Shown here: piece after piece, positions 12,176 through 24,840 of the stretch | Layout: the number at the start of each line of letters is the position of its first letter | How positions within the stretch are numbered: the first letter of the stretch is position 1 | Origin: Zoroaster sp. YZ-2022 | Lineage: Eukaryota; Echinodermata; Asteroidea; Forcipulatida; Zoroasteridae | DNA length: 64,000 nucleotides | NCBI GenBank assembly: GCA_029582265.1 | Contig: CM055819.1 | Span: 39,422,761 to 39,486,760, forward strand | Reading direction: 5' to 3' | Position numbers and translations under genes: made by a program | The notes under the pieces: model-generated | What the model was told of the DNA's origin: nothing | The model's input: the letters and a program-made list of their open reading frames with translations, nothing else | Databases searched by the model: none

Positions 12176-15100
12176 TTTTAAGGGAAGTCAAACCTTCCTA
12201 AAACTACCCATTTCTGAACATAAAGTATTAAGGATTAACAAATTAGTTACTTTGAAATCGCATTTTTAGCATCGCGGGATTTAAATTTTGTGTACAAAGC
12301 AATGGGGACATATATATCTGGACAGCGCTGGGAATTAGGTGGGGGGTTGAAATCTCGCGAGCACATCCCTGATCTCGCGATATTTGACGTGTTAAAAATG
12401 GTTATTTAATGATGACTAAAATTTTAACAATTTAAAATTCTATATTTTTAAGGGAAGTCAAACCTTCCTAAAACTACTCATTTTCTGAACATAAAATATT
12501 AAGGATTAACAAATTAGTTACTTTGATATCGCATTTTAGCATCGCGGGATTTAAATTATTTCGTACAAAGCAATGGGGACATATATATCTGGGCAGCGCT
12601 GGGAATGATGTGGGGGGTTGAAATCTCGCGCGCACATCCCTGATCTCGCGATATTTGACGTGTTAAAAATGGTTATTTAATGATGACTAAAATTTTAACA
12701 ATTTAAAATTGTATGTTTTTAAGGCAAGTCAAACCTTCCTAAAACTACCCATTTCTGAACATAAAATATTAAGGATTAACAAATTAGTTACTTTGATATC
12801 GCATTTTTAGCATCGGGGGATTTCAATTTTGTGTACAAAGCAATGGGGACATATATATCTGGGCAGCGCTGGGAATTAGGTGGGGGTGAAATCTCGCGAA
12901 ACCATCCCTGATCTCGCGATATTTGACGTGATAAAAATGTTTCTTTAATGATGACTAAAATTTTAAAAAATTAAAATTCTTTATTTTTAAGTGAAGTCAA
13001 ACCTTCCTAAAACTACCCATTTCTGAAGATAAAATATTAAGGATTAACAAATTCGTTACTTTGATATCGCATTTTTAGCATCATGAGATTTCAATTTTGT
13101 GTACAAAGCAATGGGGACATATATATCTGGGCAGCGCTGGGGAGCACGCCTCTTGAAATCTCGCGCGCACATCCCTGATCTCGCGATATTTGACGTGTTA
13201 AAAATGGTTATTTAATGATGACTAAAATTTTAACAATTTAAAATTCTATATTTTTAAAGAAGTCAAACCTTCCTAAAACTACCCATTTCTGAACATAAAA
13301 TATTAAGGATTAACAAATTAGTTACTTTGATATCGCATTTTTAGCATCGCGGGATTTCAATTTTGTGTACAAAGCAATGGGGACATATATATCTGGGCAG
13401 CGCTGGGAATTGGGGGTGAAATCTCGCGCACATCCCTGATCTCGCGATATTTGACGTGTTAAAATGGTTATTTAATGAGTACTAAAAATTTAACAATTTA
13501 AAAATCTATATTTTAAGGAAGTCAAACCTTCCTAAAACTACCCATTTCTGAACATAAAATATTAAGGATTAACAAATTAGTTACTTTGATATCGCATTTT
13601 TAGCATCGCGGGATTTCAATTTTGTGTACAAAGCAATGGGGACATATATATCTGGGCAGCGCTGGGAATTAGGGGTGAAATCTCGCGCGCATCCCTGATC
13701 TCGCGATATTTGACGTGTTAAAAATGGTTGTTAATGATGACTAAAATTTTAACAATTTAAAATTCTATATTTTTAAGGGAGTCAAACCTTCCTAAAACTA
13801 CCCATTTCTGAACATAAAATATTAAGGATTAACAAATTAGTTACTTTGATATCGCATTTTTAGCATCGCGGGATTTCAATTTTGTGTACAAAGCAATGGG
13901 GACATATATATCTGGGCAGCGCTGGGAATTAGGGGGGTGAAATCTCGCGCACATCCCTGATCTCGCGATATTTGACGTGTTAAAAATGGTTATTTAATGA
14001 TGACTAAAATTTAAACAATTTAAAATTCTATATTTTTAAGGGAAGTCAAACCTTCCTAAAACTACCCATTTCTGAACATAAAATATTAAGGATTAACAAA
14101 TTAGTTACTTTGATATCGCATTTTTAGCATCGCGGGATTTCAATTTTGTGTACAAAGCAATGGGGACATATATATCTGGGCAGCGCTGGGAATTAGGGGG
14201 TGAAATCTCGCGCACATCCCTGATCTCGCGATATTTGACGTGTTAAAAATGGTTATTTAATGATGACTAAAATTTTAACAATTTAAAATTCTATATTTTA
14301 AGGAAGTCAAACCTTCCTAAAACTACCCATTTCTGAACATAAAATATTAAGGATTAACAAATTAGTTACTTTGATATCGCATTTTTAGCATCGGGATTTC
14401 AATTTTGTGTACAAAGCAATGGGGACATATATATCTGGGCAGCGCTGGGAATTAGGTGGGGTGAAATCTCGCGCGCACATCCCTGATCTCGCGATATTTG
14501 ACGTGTTAAAAATGGTTATTTAATGATGACTAAAATTTTAACAATTTAAAATTCTATATTTTTAAGGGAAGTCAAACCTTCCTAAAACTACTCATTTCTG
14601 AACATAAAATATTAAGGATTAACAAATTAGTTACTTTGATATCGCATTTTTAGCATCGCGGGATTTCAATTTTGTGTACAAAGCAATGGGGACATATATA
14701 TCTGGGCAGCGCTGGGAATTAGGGGGTGAAATCTCGCGCGCACATCCCTGATCTCGCGATATTTGACGTGTTAAAAATGGTTATTTAATGATGACTAAAA
14801 TTTTAACAATTTAAAATTCTATATTTTTAAGTGAAGTCAAACCTTCCTAAAACTACCAATTTCTGAACATAAAATATTAAGGATTAACAAATTAGTTACT
14901 TTGATATCGCATTTTAGCATCGCGGGATTTCAATTTTGTGTACAAAGCAATGGGGACATATATATCTGGGCAGCGCTGGGAATTAGGGGTGAAATCTCGC
15001 GCGCATCCCTGATCTCGCGATATTTGACGTGTGTTAAAATGGTTATTTAATGATGACTAAAATTTTAACAATTTAAAATTCTATATTTTTAAGGAAGTCA

Positions 15101-18100
15101 AACCTTCCTAAAACTACCCATTTCTGAACATAAAATATTAAGGATTAACAAATTAGTTACTTTGATATCGCATTTTAGCATCGCGGGATTTCAATTTTGT
15201 GCACAAAGCAATGGGGACATATATATCTGGGCAGCGCTGGGCATTAGGGGGGTGAAATCTCGTGCGCACATCCCTGATCTCGCGATATTTGACGTGTTAA
15301 AATGGTTATTTAATGATGACTAAAATTTTAACAATTTAAAATTCTATATTTTTAAGGGAAGTCAAACCTTCCTAAAACTACCCATTTCTGAACATAAAAT
15401 ATTAAGGATTAACAAATTAGTTACTTTGATATCGCATTTTTAGCATCGCGGGATTTCAATTTTGTGTACAAAGCAATGGGGACATATATATCTGGGCAGC
15501 GCTGGGAATTAGAGGTGTGAAATCTCGCGCGCACATCCCTGATCTCGCGATATTTGACGTGTTAAAAATGGTTATTTAATGATGACTAAAATTTTAACAA
15601 TTTAAAATTCTATATTTTTAAGGGAAGTCAAACCTTCCTAAAACTACCCATTTCTGAACATAAAATATTAAGGATTAACAAATTAGTTACTTTGATATCG
15701 CATTTTTAGCATCGCGGGATTTCAATTTTGTGTACAAAGCAATGGGGACATATATATCTGGGCAGCGCTGGGAATTAGGGGGTGAAATCTCGCGCGCACA
15801 TCCCTGATCTCGCGATATTTGACGTGTTAAAATGGTTATTTAATGATGACTAAAATTTTAACAATTTAAAATTCTATATTTTTAAGGGAAGTCAAACCTT
15901 CCTAAAACTACCCATTTCTGAACATAAAATATTAAGGATTAACAAATTAGTTACTTTGATATCGCATTTTTTAGCATCGCGGATTTCAATTTGTGTACAA
16001 AGCAATGGGGACATATATATCTGGGCAGCGCTGGGAATTAGGGGGGTGAAATCTCGCGCGCACATCCCTGATCTCGCGATATTTGACGTGTTAAAAATGG
16101 TTATTTAATGATGACTAAAATTTTAACAATTTAAAATTCTATATTTTTAAAGGAAGTCAAACCTTCCTAAAACTACCCATTTCTGAACATAAAATATTAA
16201 GGATTAACAAATTAGTTACTTTGATATCGCATTTTTAGCATCGCGGGATTTCAATTTTGTGTACAAAGCAATGGGGACATATATATCTGGGCAGCGCTGG
16301 GAATTAGGGGGTGAAATCTCGCGCGCACATCCTGATCTCGCGATATTTGACGTGTTAAAATGGTTATTTAATGATGACTAAAATTTTAACAATTTAAAAT
16401 TCTATATTTTTAAGGAAGTCAAACCTTCCTAAAACTACCCATTTCTGAACATAAAATATTAAGGATTAACAAATTAGTTACTTTGATATCGCATTTTTAG
16501 CATCGCGGGATTTCAATTTTGTGTACAAAGCAATGGGGACATATATATCTGGGCAGCGCTGGGAATTAGGGGGTGAAATCTCGCGCACATCCCTGATCTC
16601 GCGATATTTGACGTGTTAAAATGGTTATTTAATGATGACTAAAATTTTAACAATTTAAAATTCTATATTTTTAAGGGAAGTCAAACCTTCCTAAAACTAC
16701 CCATTTCTGAACATAAAATATTAAGGATTAACAAATTAGTTACTTTGATATCGCATTTTAGCATCGCGGGATTTCAATTTTGTGTACAAAGCAATGGGGA
16801 CATATATATCTGGGCAGCGCTGGGAATTAGGGGTGAAATCTCGCGCGCACATCCCTGATCTCGCGATATTTGACGTGTTAAAAATGGTTATTTAATGATG
16901 ACTAAAATTTTAACAATTTAAAATTCTATATTTTTAAGGGAAGTCAAACCTTCCTAAAACTACCCATTTCTGAACATAAAATATTAAGGATTAACAAATT
17001 AGTTACTTTGATATCGCATTTTTAGCATCGCGTGATTTCAATTTTGTGTACAAAGCAATGGGGACATATATATCTGGGCAGCGCTGGGAATTAGGGGCGG
17101 GGTGAAATCTCGCGCACATCCCTGATCTCCCGATATTTGACGTGTTAAAAATGGTTATTAATGATGACTAAAATTTTAACAATTTAAAATTCTATATTTT
17201 TAAGGGAAGTCAAACCTTCCTAAAACTACCCATTTCTGAACATAAAATATTAAGGATTAACAAATTAGTTACTTTGATATCGCATTTTTTAGCATCGCGG
17301 GATTTCAATTTTGTGTACAAAGCAATGGGGACATATATATCTGGGCAGCGCTGGGAATTAGGGGGTGAAATCTCGCGCGCATCCCTGATCTCGCGATATT
17401 TGACGTGTTAAAATGGTTATTTAATGATGACTAAAATTTTAACAATTTAAAATTCTATATTTTTAAGGGAAGTCAAACCTTCCTAAAACTACCCATTTCT
17501 GAACATAAAATATTAAGGATTAACAAATTAGTTACTTTGATATCGCATTTTTAGCATCGCGGGATTTCAATTTTGTGTACAAAGCAATGGGGACATATAT
17601 ATCTGGGCAGCGCTGGGAATTAGGGGGTGAAATCTCGCGCGCACATCCCTGATCTCGCGATATTTGACGTGTTAAAAATGGTTATTTAATGATGACTAAA
17701 ATTTTAACAATTTAAAATTCTATATTTTTAAGGAGAGTCAAACCTTCCTAAAACTACCCATTTCTGAACATAAAATATTAAGGATTAACAAATTAGTTAC
17801 TTTGATATCGCATTTTTAGCATCGCGGGATTTCAATTTTATGTACAAAGCAATGGGGACATATATATCTGGGCAGCGCTGGGAATTAGGGGGTGAAATCT
17901 CGTGCGCGCATCCCTGATCTCGCGATATTTGACGTGTTAAAAATGGTTATTTAATGATGACTAAAATTTTAACAATTTAAAATTCTATATTTTTAAGGGA
18001 AGTCAAACCTTCCTAAAACTACCCATTTCTGAACATAAAATATTAAGGATTAACAAATTAGTTACTTTGATATCGCATTTTTAGCATCGCGGGATTTCAA

Positions 18101-21100
18101 TTTTGTGTACAAAGCAATGGGGACATATATATCTGGGCAGCGCTGGGAATTAGGTGGGGTGAAATCTCGCGCGCACATCCCTGATCTCGCGATATTTGAC
18201 GTGTTAAAAATGGTTATTTTTATGATGACTAAAATTTTAACAATTTAAAATTCTATATTTTTAAGGTAAGTCAAACCTTCCTAAAAATACCCATTTCTGA
18301 ACATAAAATATTAAGGATTAACAAATTAGTTACTTTGATATCGCATTTTTAGCATCATGATTTCAATTTTGTGTACAAAGCAATGGGGACATATATATCT
18401 GGGCAGCGCTGGGAATTAGGGGGTGAAATCTCGCGCGCACATCCCTGATCTCGCGATATTTGACGTGTTAAAAATGGTTATTTAATGATGACTAAAATTT
18501 TAACAATTTAAAATTCTATATTTTTAAGGGGGTCAAACCTTCCTAAAACTACCCATTTCTGAACATAAAATATTAAGGATTAACAAATTAGTTACTTTGA
18601 TATCGCATTTTTAGCATCGCGGGATTTCAATTTTGTGTACCAAGCCCTGGGGACATATATATCTGGGCCTGGGTTGGAATTAGGGGGTTTATTCCTAGCG
18701 CGCACATCCCTGATCTCGCGATATTTGACATGTTAAAAATGGTTATTTAATGATGACTAAAATTTTAACAATTTAAAATTCTATATTTTAGGAAGTCAAA
18801 CCTTCCTAAAACTACCCATTTCTGAACATAAAATTAAGGATTAACAAATTAGTTACTTTGATATCGCATTTTAGCATCGCTGGATTTCAAGTTTGTGTAC
18901 AAAGCAATGGGGACATATATATCTGGGCAGCGCTGGGAATTAGGGGTGAAATCTCGCGCGCATCCCTGATCTCGCGATATTTGACGTGTTAAAAATGGTT
19001 ATTTCATGATGACTAAAATTTTAACAATTTAAAATTCTATATATTTATAAGAAAAGTCAAACCTTCCTAAAACTACCCATTTCTGAACATAAAATATTAA
19101 GGATTAACAAATTAGTTACTTTGATATCGCATTTTTAGCATCGCGGGATTTCAATTTTGTGTACAAAGCAATGGGGACATATATATCTGGGCAGCGCTGG
19201 GATTTAGGGGGTGAAATCTCGCGCACATCCTGATCTCGCGATATTTGACGTGTTAAAAATGGTTGTTAATGATGACTAAAATTTTAACAATTTAAAATTC
19301 TATATTTTTAAGGAAGTCAAACCTTCCTAAAACTACCCATTTCTGAACATAAAATATTAAGGATTAACAAATTAGTTACTTTGATATCGCATTTTTAGCA
19401 TCGCGGGATTTCAATTTTGTGTACAAAGCAATCGGGACATATATATCTGGGCAGCGCTGGGAATTAGGGGGGTGAAATCTCGCGCGCATATCCCTGATCT
19501 CGCGATATTTGACGTGTTAAAAATGGTTATTTAATGATGACTAAAATTTTAACAATTAAAAATTCTATATTTTTAAGGGAAGTCAAACCTTCCTAAAACT
19601 ACCCATTTCGGAACATAAAATATTAAGGATTAACAAATTAGTTACTTTGATATCGCATTTTTAGCATCGTGGGATTTCAATTTTGTGTACAAAGCAATGG
19701 GGACATATATATCTGGGCAGCGCTGGGAATTAGGGGTGAAATCTCGAAAGCACATCCTGATCTCGCGATATTTGACGTGTTAAAATGGTTGTTAATGATG
19801 ACTAAAATTTTAACAATTTAAAATTCTATAATTTTAAAGGAAGTCAAACCTTCCTAAAACTACCCATTTCTGAACATAAAATATTAAGGATTAACAAATT
19901 AGTTACTTTGATATCGCATTTTTAGCATCGCGGGATTTCAATTTTGTGTACAAAGCAATGGGGACATATATATCTGGGCAGCGCTGGGAATTAGGGGGTG
20001 AAATCTCGCGCGCACATCCCTGATCTCGCGATATTTGACGTGTTAAAAATGGTTTATTTAATGATGACTAAAATTTTAACAATTTAAAATTCTATATTTT
20101 TAAGGGAAGTCAAACCTTCCTAAAACTACCCATTTCTGAACATAAAATATTAAGGATTAACAAATTAGTTACTTTGATATCGCATTTTTGGCATCGCGGG
20201 ATTTCAATTTTGTGTACAAAGCAATGGGGACATATATATCTGGGCAGCGCTGGGAATTAGGGGGGGGGTGAAATCTCGCGCGCACATCCCTGATCTCGCG
20301 ATATTTGACGTGTTAAAAATGGTTATTTAATGATGACTAAAATTTTAACAATTTAAAATTCTATATTTTTAAGGGAAGTCAAACCTTCCTAAAACTACCC
20401 ATTTCTGAACATAAAATATTAAGGATTAACAAATTAGTTACTTTGATATCGCATTTTTAGCATCGCGGGATTTCAATTTTGTGTACAAAGCAATGGGGAC
20501 ATATATATCTGGGCAGCGCTGGGAATTAGGGGGGTGAAATCTCGCGCACATCCCTGATCTCGCGATATTTGACGTGTTAAAAATGGTTATTTAATGATGA
20601 CTAAAATTTTAACAATTTAAAATTCTATTTTTTAAGGGAAGTCAAACCTTCCTAAAACTAACCATTTCTGAACATAAAATATTAAGGATTAACAAATTAG
20701 TTACTTTGATATCGCATTTTTAGCATCGCGGGATTTCAATTTTGTGTACAAAGCAATGGGGACATATATATCTGGGCAGCTCTGGGAATTAGGGGGCGGG
20801 GTGAAATCTCGCGCGCACATCCCTGATCTCGCGATATTTGACGTGTTAAAAATGGTTATTTAATGATGACTAAAATTTTAACAATTTAAAATTCTATATT
20901 TTTAAGGGAAGTCAAACCTTCCTAAAACTACCCATTTCTGAACATAAAATATTAAGGATTAACAAATTAGTTACTTTGATATCGCATTTTTAGCATCGCG
21001 GGATTTCAATTTTGTGTACAAAGCAATGGGGACATATATATCTGGGCAGCGCTGGGGATTAGGGGAGGGGGTGAAATCTCGCGCGCACATCCCTGATCTC

Positions 21101-21254
21101 GCGATATTTGACGTGTTAAAAATGGTTATTTAATGATGACTAAAATTTTAACAATTTAAAATTCTATATTTTAAGGAAGTCAAACCTTCCTAAAACTACC
21201 CATTCTGAACATAAAATATTAAGGATTAACAAATTAGTTACTTTGATATCGCAT
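12176..21254. repeat. Satellite array B, unit about 264 bp, about 34 copies
   Basis: The word GTCAAACCTTCCTAAAACTA recurs every 259-271 bp. Each unit runs through ACATATATATCTGGGCAGCG, a variable run of G, CTCGCGATATTTGACGTG and an AT-rich tail. The first four or five units (12176-13260) are the most diverged; the interior units are nearly uniform and differ mostly in G-run length and in the number of GC dinucleotides in the CTCGCGCGC stretch. The array is cut off by an assembly gap, so its true length is unknown. No credible open frame. Confidence 0.95.
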
Positions 21255-21754
21255 NNNNNNNNNNNNNNNNNNNNNNNNNNNNNNNNNNNNNNNNNNNNNN
21301 NNNNNNNNNNNNNNNNNNNNNNNNNNNNNNNNNNNNNNNNNNNNNNNNNNNNNNNNNNNNNNNNNNNNNNNNNNNNNNNNNNNNNNNNNNNNNNNNNNNN
21401 NNNNNNNNNNNNNNNNNNNNNNNNNNNNNNNNNNNNNNNNNNNNNNNNNNNNNNNNNNNNNNNNNNNNNNNNNNNNNNNNNNNNNNNNNNNNNNNNNNNN
21501 NNNNNNNNNNNNNNNNNNNNNNNNNNNNNNNNNNNNNNNNNNNNNNNNNNNNNNNNNNNNNNNNNNNNNNNNNNNNNNNNNNNNNNNNNNNNNNNNNNNN
21601 NNNNNNNNNNNNNNNNNNNNNNNNNNNNNNNNNNNNNNNNNNNNNNNNNNNNNNNNNNNNNNNNNNNNNNNNNNNNNNNNNNNNNNNNNNNNNNNNNNNN
21701 NNNNNNNNNNNNNNNNNNNNNNNNNNNNNNNNNNNNNNNNNNNNNNNNNNNNNN
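21255..21754. other. Assembly gap (500 N)
   Basis: Exactly 500 undetermined bases inside array B. The round number suggests a placeholder of unknown true size, as expected when an assembler fails to span a satellite. Confidence 0.95.
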
Positions 21755-22323
21755 AAATTAAAAATTAAGCGTCAAAAATTTCCATTGAAACAAAATTACA
21801 GCTTTTAGCTTTAAAGTGAGAAAAAAGCAACTCCATAAGTACATACACGCCTGCAAACGAATTTATGTTTTTTTGTGATGCGTAGAGGGTACAAAACCAG
21901 TGGTTATCGCTCAAAAGCAATCATGCAGAATGAAAAAATCGCGACACTATCAAAAAGCGCGATATATGTTTGCCGATATATCGTGGATGAAAAAAATCGA
22001 TATCGCCCAAGCTTATGCAGCGACGCATTTTTTAAATTTATTTATTTATTTTTTTTATACGCGGTTATTGGAACCAGACCAAATTTCTCATACATAAAGT
22101 ATGGTGGTTAAATAAAAGCCGTTTAATACACAGCTCGGCAGAATTCCCATCGATCCAGCAATTTTGGCTGCAATTGGAAATTGTTTCAAAGCGCGGGAAC
22201 CAAAAATCAGAGACTTTTTTCGCTTTTTTTTTAAATTTTTAATATAGCAACAAGACACCTATGTGACAACAACAGACGCATTATATTCATAGCTGTTCTC
22301 CTTTTTTTCTTTCATTTTTACAG
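21755..22323. other. Non-coding stretch upstream of the first visible DDX47 exon
   Basis: AT-rich sequence with no recognisable exon. From 22060 to 22224 it holds a diverged fragment of the element seen at 2435-2907 (shared ACGCGGTTATTGGAACCAGA-like interior and a CAGAGACTTTTTT end). From about 22290 to 22323 it has a pyrimidine-rich tract ending in CAG, the splice acceptor for the DDX47 exon that follows. It is most simply read as intron. Confidence 0.6.
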
Positions 22324-22384
22324 AGGTCTGGATATCCCTCATGTTGATATCGTCATCAATTTTGACATCCCAACACATTCAAAG
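22324..22384 (+). CDS. DDX47: DDX47 exon encoding helicase motif V to motif VI linker
   Basis: After a pyrimidine-rich TTTTTACAG acceptor, 61 bases encode the end of a split Arg codon followed by GLDIPHVDIVINFDIPTHSK; the donor is AAG|GTTAGT. This matches the DEAD-box helicase DDX47 (yeast Rrp3), where RGLD belongs to motif V in the second RecA-like domain and the following strand leads to motif VI. DDX47 is a nucleolar ATP-dependent RNA helicase needed for processing of the 18S rRNA precursor. The exon is intact. Earlier exons, including those for the Q motif, Walker A, DEAD box and SAT motif, are not found between the gap and this point or elsewhere in the window. They must lie across the satellite arrays to the left, in the gap, or be absent. 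Confidence 0.9.
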
Positions 22385-22671
22385 GTTAGTTCAGTGAATC
22401 ATTCGCTTCAGTGAAGACCTTTTTGTTTCAAAGGGTTTTCGATTTTCTCTTCATATAAGATAGTTAATAAAATAATTGCTGGTGGAGCTTGTCCAAACCA
22501 TGCATACATTAAAAAAATTGTTTTAAAACCCACAAAAAAATTGGGACAGGTCATTTTATTTTTAGATATAAGATGTAATGGCAAACAAATCGATTGTTTA
22601 ATGATTTTCACACAGGAATTATATCGACGATTTATAGTTGTTTCTGTTGATATTCTGCTATTTTTTTTCAT
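22385..22671 (+). other. DDX47 intron between motif V and motif VI exons
   Basis: Starts with the donor GTTAGT. Ends in a T-rich tract (TATTTTTTTTCAT) that lacks the expected AG. No other feature seen. Confidence 0.6.
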
Positions 22672-22743
22672 GACTACATTCACAGGGTGGTAGGACAGCA
22701 AGAGCCGGCAGAGCAGGAAAATCAATTACACATTTGTCACACA
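22672..22743 (+). CDS. DDX47: DDX47 motif VI exon, with splice-site and frame lesions
   Basis: The sequence clearly encodes the next DDX47 segment in pieces: DYIHRV in one frame, GRTARAGRAGKSIT in a second and FVTQ in a third (the last codon is split across the donor ACA|GTAAGT). Motif VI (HRxGRxxR) binds ATP and RNA and is essential in DEAD-box helicases. Three defects are visible. The acceptor, expected as CAG before GACTAC, reads CAT. One base is missing where GTGGGT would be expected (GTGGT). Two bases are added in ATTACACATTTG. Both indels fall in short repeats, so consensus errors are possible. A downstream AG at 22684-22685 would skip DYIHR and still leave the +2 shift. Either this copy is a decaying gene or the assembly is wrong here. 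Confidence 0.8.
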
Positions 22744-22827
22744 GTAAGTCACAAATAGACAATGAAAATGACATTGGCCCCGACGGGATTTGCACGACAC
22801 ACTCTGCCGAATGCCACATAATGGTGT

Positions 22828-23181
22828 GCCATGGTCGAGTGGTTTAGTGCATCGGTTTGTGCTGATGGCTGAGTCGTCCAGAATGTGGGTTCGAATCTCG
22901 AGCTGCGACCATGATACTTGGGTCCTTGAGCAAGACACTTTACCATACTGCTTCTCTCCAACCAGGGTTACATGGGTACCTTTTTGTTCAGAGTTGGTTT
23001 TTGGGTTTGATTATCCATATATGCGCACTCGAAATGGCAACAATTGAGCTGTATACTCCCCAGGGAGCTGAGATGGTTTCAGGAATGATTTATGCGCCCG
23101 GTGAGCATGGTTAATAATGCGCCTTGAGCACCAGTTTGGTGGATACGTGCGCTATGTAAGTCTACATTATTATTATTATAA
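22828..23181 (+). mobile_element. tRNA-derived SINE with V-like domain and ATT tail
   Basis: A tRNA-like head carries an A box (TGGTCGAGTGGTT at about 22832) and a B box (GGTTCGAATCTC at 22888), the internal RNA polymerase III promoter. It is followed by a CCTTGAGCAAGACACTTTAC body of the type shared by many fish and invertebrate SINEs (the V domain). The tail contains GTGCGCTATGTAAG followed by an ATT microsatellite (23165-23181), as in elements mobilised by CR1/L2-like LINEs. The head is not a functional tRNA. It lies in a DDX47 intron in the sense orientation. Confidence 0.85.
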
Positions 23182-23722
23182 TGCAACAACAGAAAAGTGT
23201 GCTGCCTGCTCAATTCAACAAGATCCACCAGCTAGAACAATGGTTCTTTTGTTCTCTGCTGAGGACAACAAGATGCAACAACTTGTTTACATCTTGTTGC
23301 ATTGAGCGTGGTTAGGTTTTTAAAAGTTCCCAGTTTACAGATGAAATCGTTTGTCTTCCAATTTAATCTTGAGGTAGAGTGTGTATCCCAGAATACCTGT
23401 AGTTCTGTTTCATGGGATTTTCACCTACACAAAGTGCGTCACAATGTAAAAAGGTGGCCACATTTCTTGTTTATTATATCAGATTGAAAAGATGCATTAC
23501 AGTATATCAAAGATATAGAAAAACTCTGAAAATGTGAATGCTGTTGTTTAAAGCTCTACTATTGTGTAAAACACATAAAGCAATACCCTTGTCATTTTGT
23601 CATTAGTTTAGGCAGTATATTTTTGTTTAATTTAAGAAGCCAAACTGTAATCAAGAAACAAGAAAAGTAACAAAAAAAATTAAAAATGTAAAAGAAACAT
23701 TTTTGCTCAATGAGTGTTTTTT

Positions 23723-23836
23723 AAAATCTTTTTCTTGAAAAGGAAACTTATCAGCCACATATAATTTTGATGGATTTAAAAAAATCTTTTTCTTGAAAAG
23801 GAAACTTATCAGCCACATATAATTTTGATGGATTGT
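23723..23836. repeat. Two-copy 58-bp tandem duplication in DDX47 intron
   Basis: AAAATCTTTTTCTTGAAAAG and the following bases to TGGATT occur twice back to back, nearly identical. A recent local duplication without further features. Confidence 0.9.
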
Positions 23837-23914
23837 ATAAACGCCTTTACAACAAGCAATTCTTCTTAAAATTCATCGGATTTAGCTAAGCCCAAATCTT
23901 GCATCTCTCCCTAG

Positions 23915-24044
23915 ATATGATGTTGAATTATACCAACGCATCGAGCAGTTGATTGACAAGAAGCTGCCGTTGTTTCCTACAGAGGAGCAGGAAGTCATGT
24001 TACTGATGGAGAGAGTATCGGAGGCTCAACGCTTCTCAAAAATG
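23915..24044 (+). CDS. DDX47: DDX47 exon after motif VI
   Basis: Acceptor CCCTAG, then 130 bases: one base completing a split Gln codon, then 43 codons beginning YDVELYQRIEQLIDKKLP and ending SEAQRFSKM, donor ATG|GTTTGT. It corresponds to the end of the second RecA-like domain of DDX47, including the typical KKLP..PT..EV segment that precedes the C-terminal tail. The frame is open and close in length to the vertebrate protein, so this exon looks functional despite the damaged exon before it. Confidence 0.93.
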
Positions 24045-24723
24045 GTTTGTCCCTCCTTGAAGTTAGAAGCTCATTTTCTCTATTAACTCTTTCTCTAATT
24101 GTTTTCATTGTTGTAATTTGATACTGTACTGTGCGCTCGGTTTTCCAAACAAGTCAAAACAAGACCTGTTGTCAGGTGAGGATGTTCAAGCCTTTTAAAA
24201 TGCTCATGCTCATGCTCAAAATGTAACACACGCGAGCCCTTTAAAAAGGCTTGCCGTCCAGAAAGAGTTAAGTAGGCCTCACCTTAAATGACAATTTGAC
24301 ATTGTTATAGGTGGCATTGTACAATGTGCCTTGTTTAGGCATGATATTCTTTTGTAGGAAATCCTACCTTTTGATTATGAAATTCCTACTACAAAACTGG
24401 GTTCTGACTAACTTCAGACCATGGAAAATTTCCTTGTGTATCATTTTATTGTAAACACCAAGATAAAAAAACAGTTTCCTTGCTATACATGGCTATAGAG
24501 GTAAACCACTATAGGCTGGTATATGCCTAATGATAATGGCAAACATTTTTCCTACCTTTTCATTTTCTCACAATATCATCCCTGCTTGTTTAAATAATAC
24601 TCAATTATGCTGCAATCGTGTTTATTTTTATTGTACACAAATTTAAATAATTTGGCTTGGATGTCAAGTCGGACAACAAATAATCGAGAGTTTATTAATA
24701 AGTTGATTTCTCATTTGCTCCAG
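24045..24723 (+). other. Last DDX47 intron
   Basis: Donor GTTTGT, acceptor TTTGCTCCAG. No repeat or RNA feature recognised in it. Confidence 0.85.
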
Positions 24724-24840
24724 GAAATGAAAGACTACGATGACAAGAAGAAAGGGCGAGGCCGAGGCGCAGATGATGATACAGAGGATGCAATCGGAGT
24801 CCGCAAGAAGATGAAGATGAACAAGAAGGGAAGGAGATAA
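24724..24840 (+). CDS. DDX47: DDX47 terminal exon (basic C-terminal tail and stop)
   Basis: It encodes 38 residues starting EMKDYDDKKKGRGRG, then DDDTEDAIGVRKK, and ending NKKGRR before TAA. The order Lys-rich, acidic DDDTE, AIGVR, Lys/Arg-rich end is diagnostic of the DDX47 C terminus. The basic tail is likely to serve nucleolar localisation or RNA binding, which is known for the family in general and not shown by the sequence. It is joined in frame to the preceding exon (phase 0). Confidence 0.93.
   Translation, partial: EMKDYDDKKKGRGRGADDDTEDAIGVRKKMKMNKKGRR

Larger units (their letters stand above)
22744..23914 (+). other. DDX47 intron containing a SINE and a 58-bp tandem duplication
   Basis: Donor GTAAGT, acceptor CTCTCCCTAG. 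It contains the SINE at 22828-23181 and a two-copy tandem duplication (23723-23836). The rest is unremarkable AT-rich intron. Confidence 0.8.

Noticed and set aside
21243..21761. Open frames across runs of N
   Set aside because: Artefacts of translating undetermined bases.
22408..22725. 105-codon minus-strand frame
   Set aside because: It is antisense to the DDX47 intron and motif VI exon and has no recognisable domain.
22831..22910. tRNA gene
   Set aside because: A and B boxes are present, but the arms do not fold into a proper cloverleaf and the sequence continues as a SINE body with an ATT tail.
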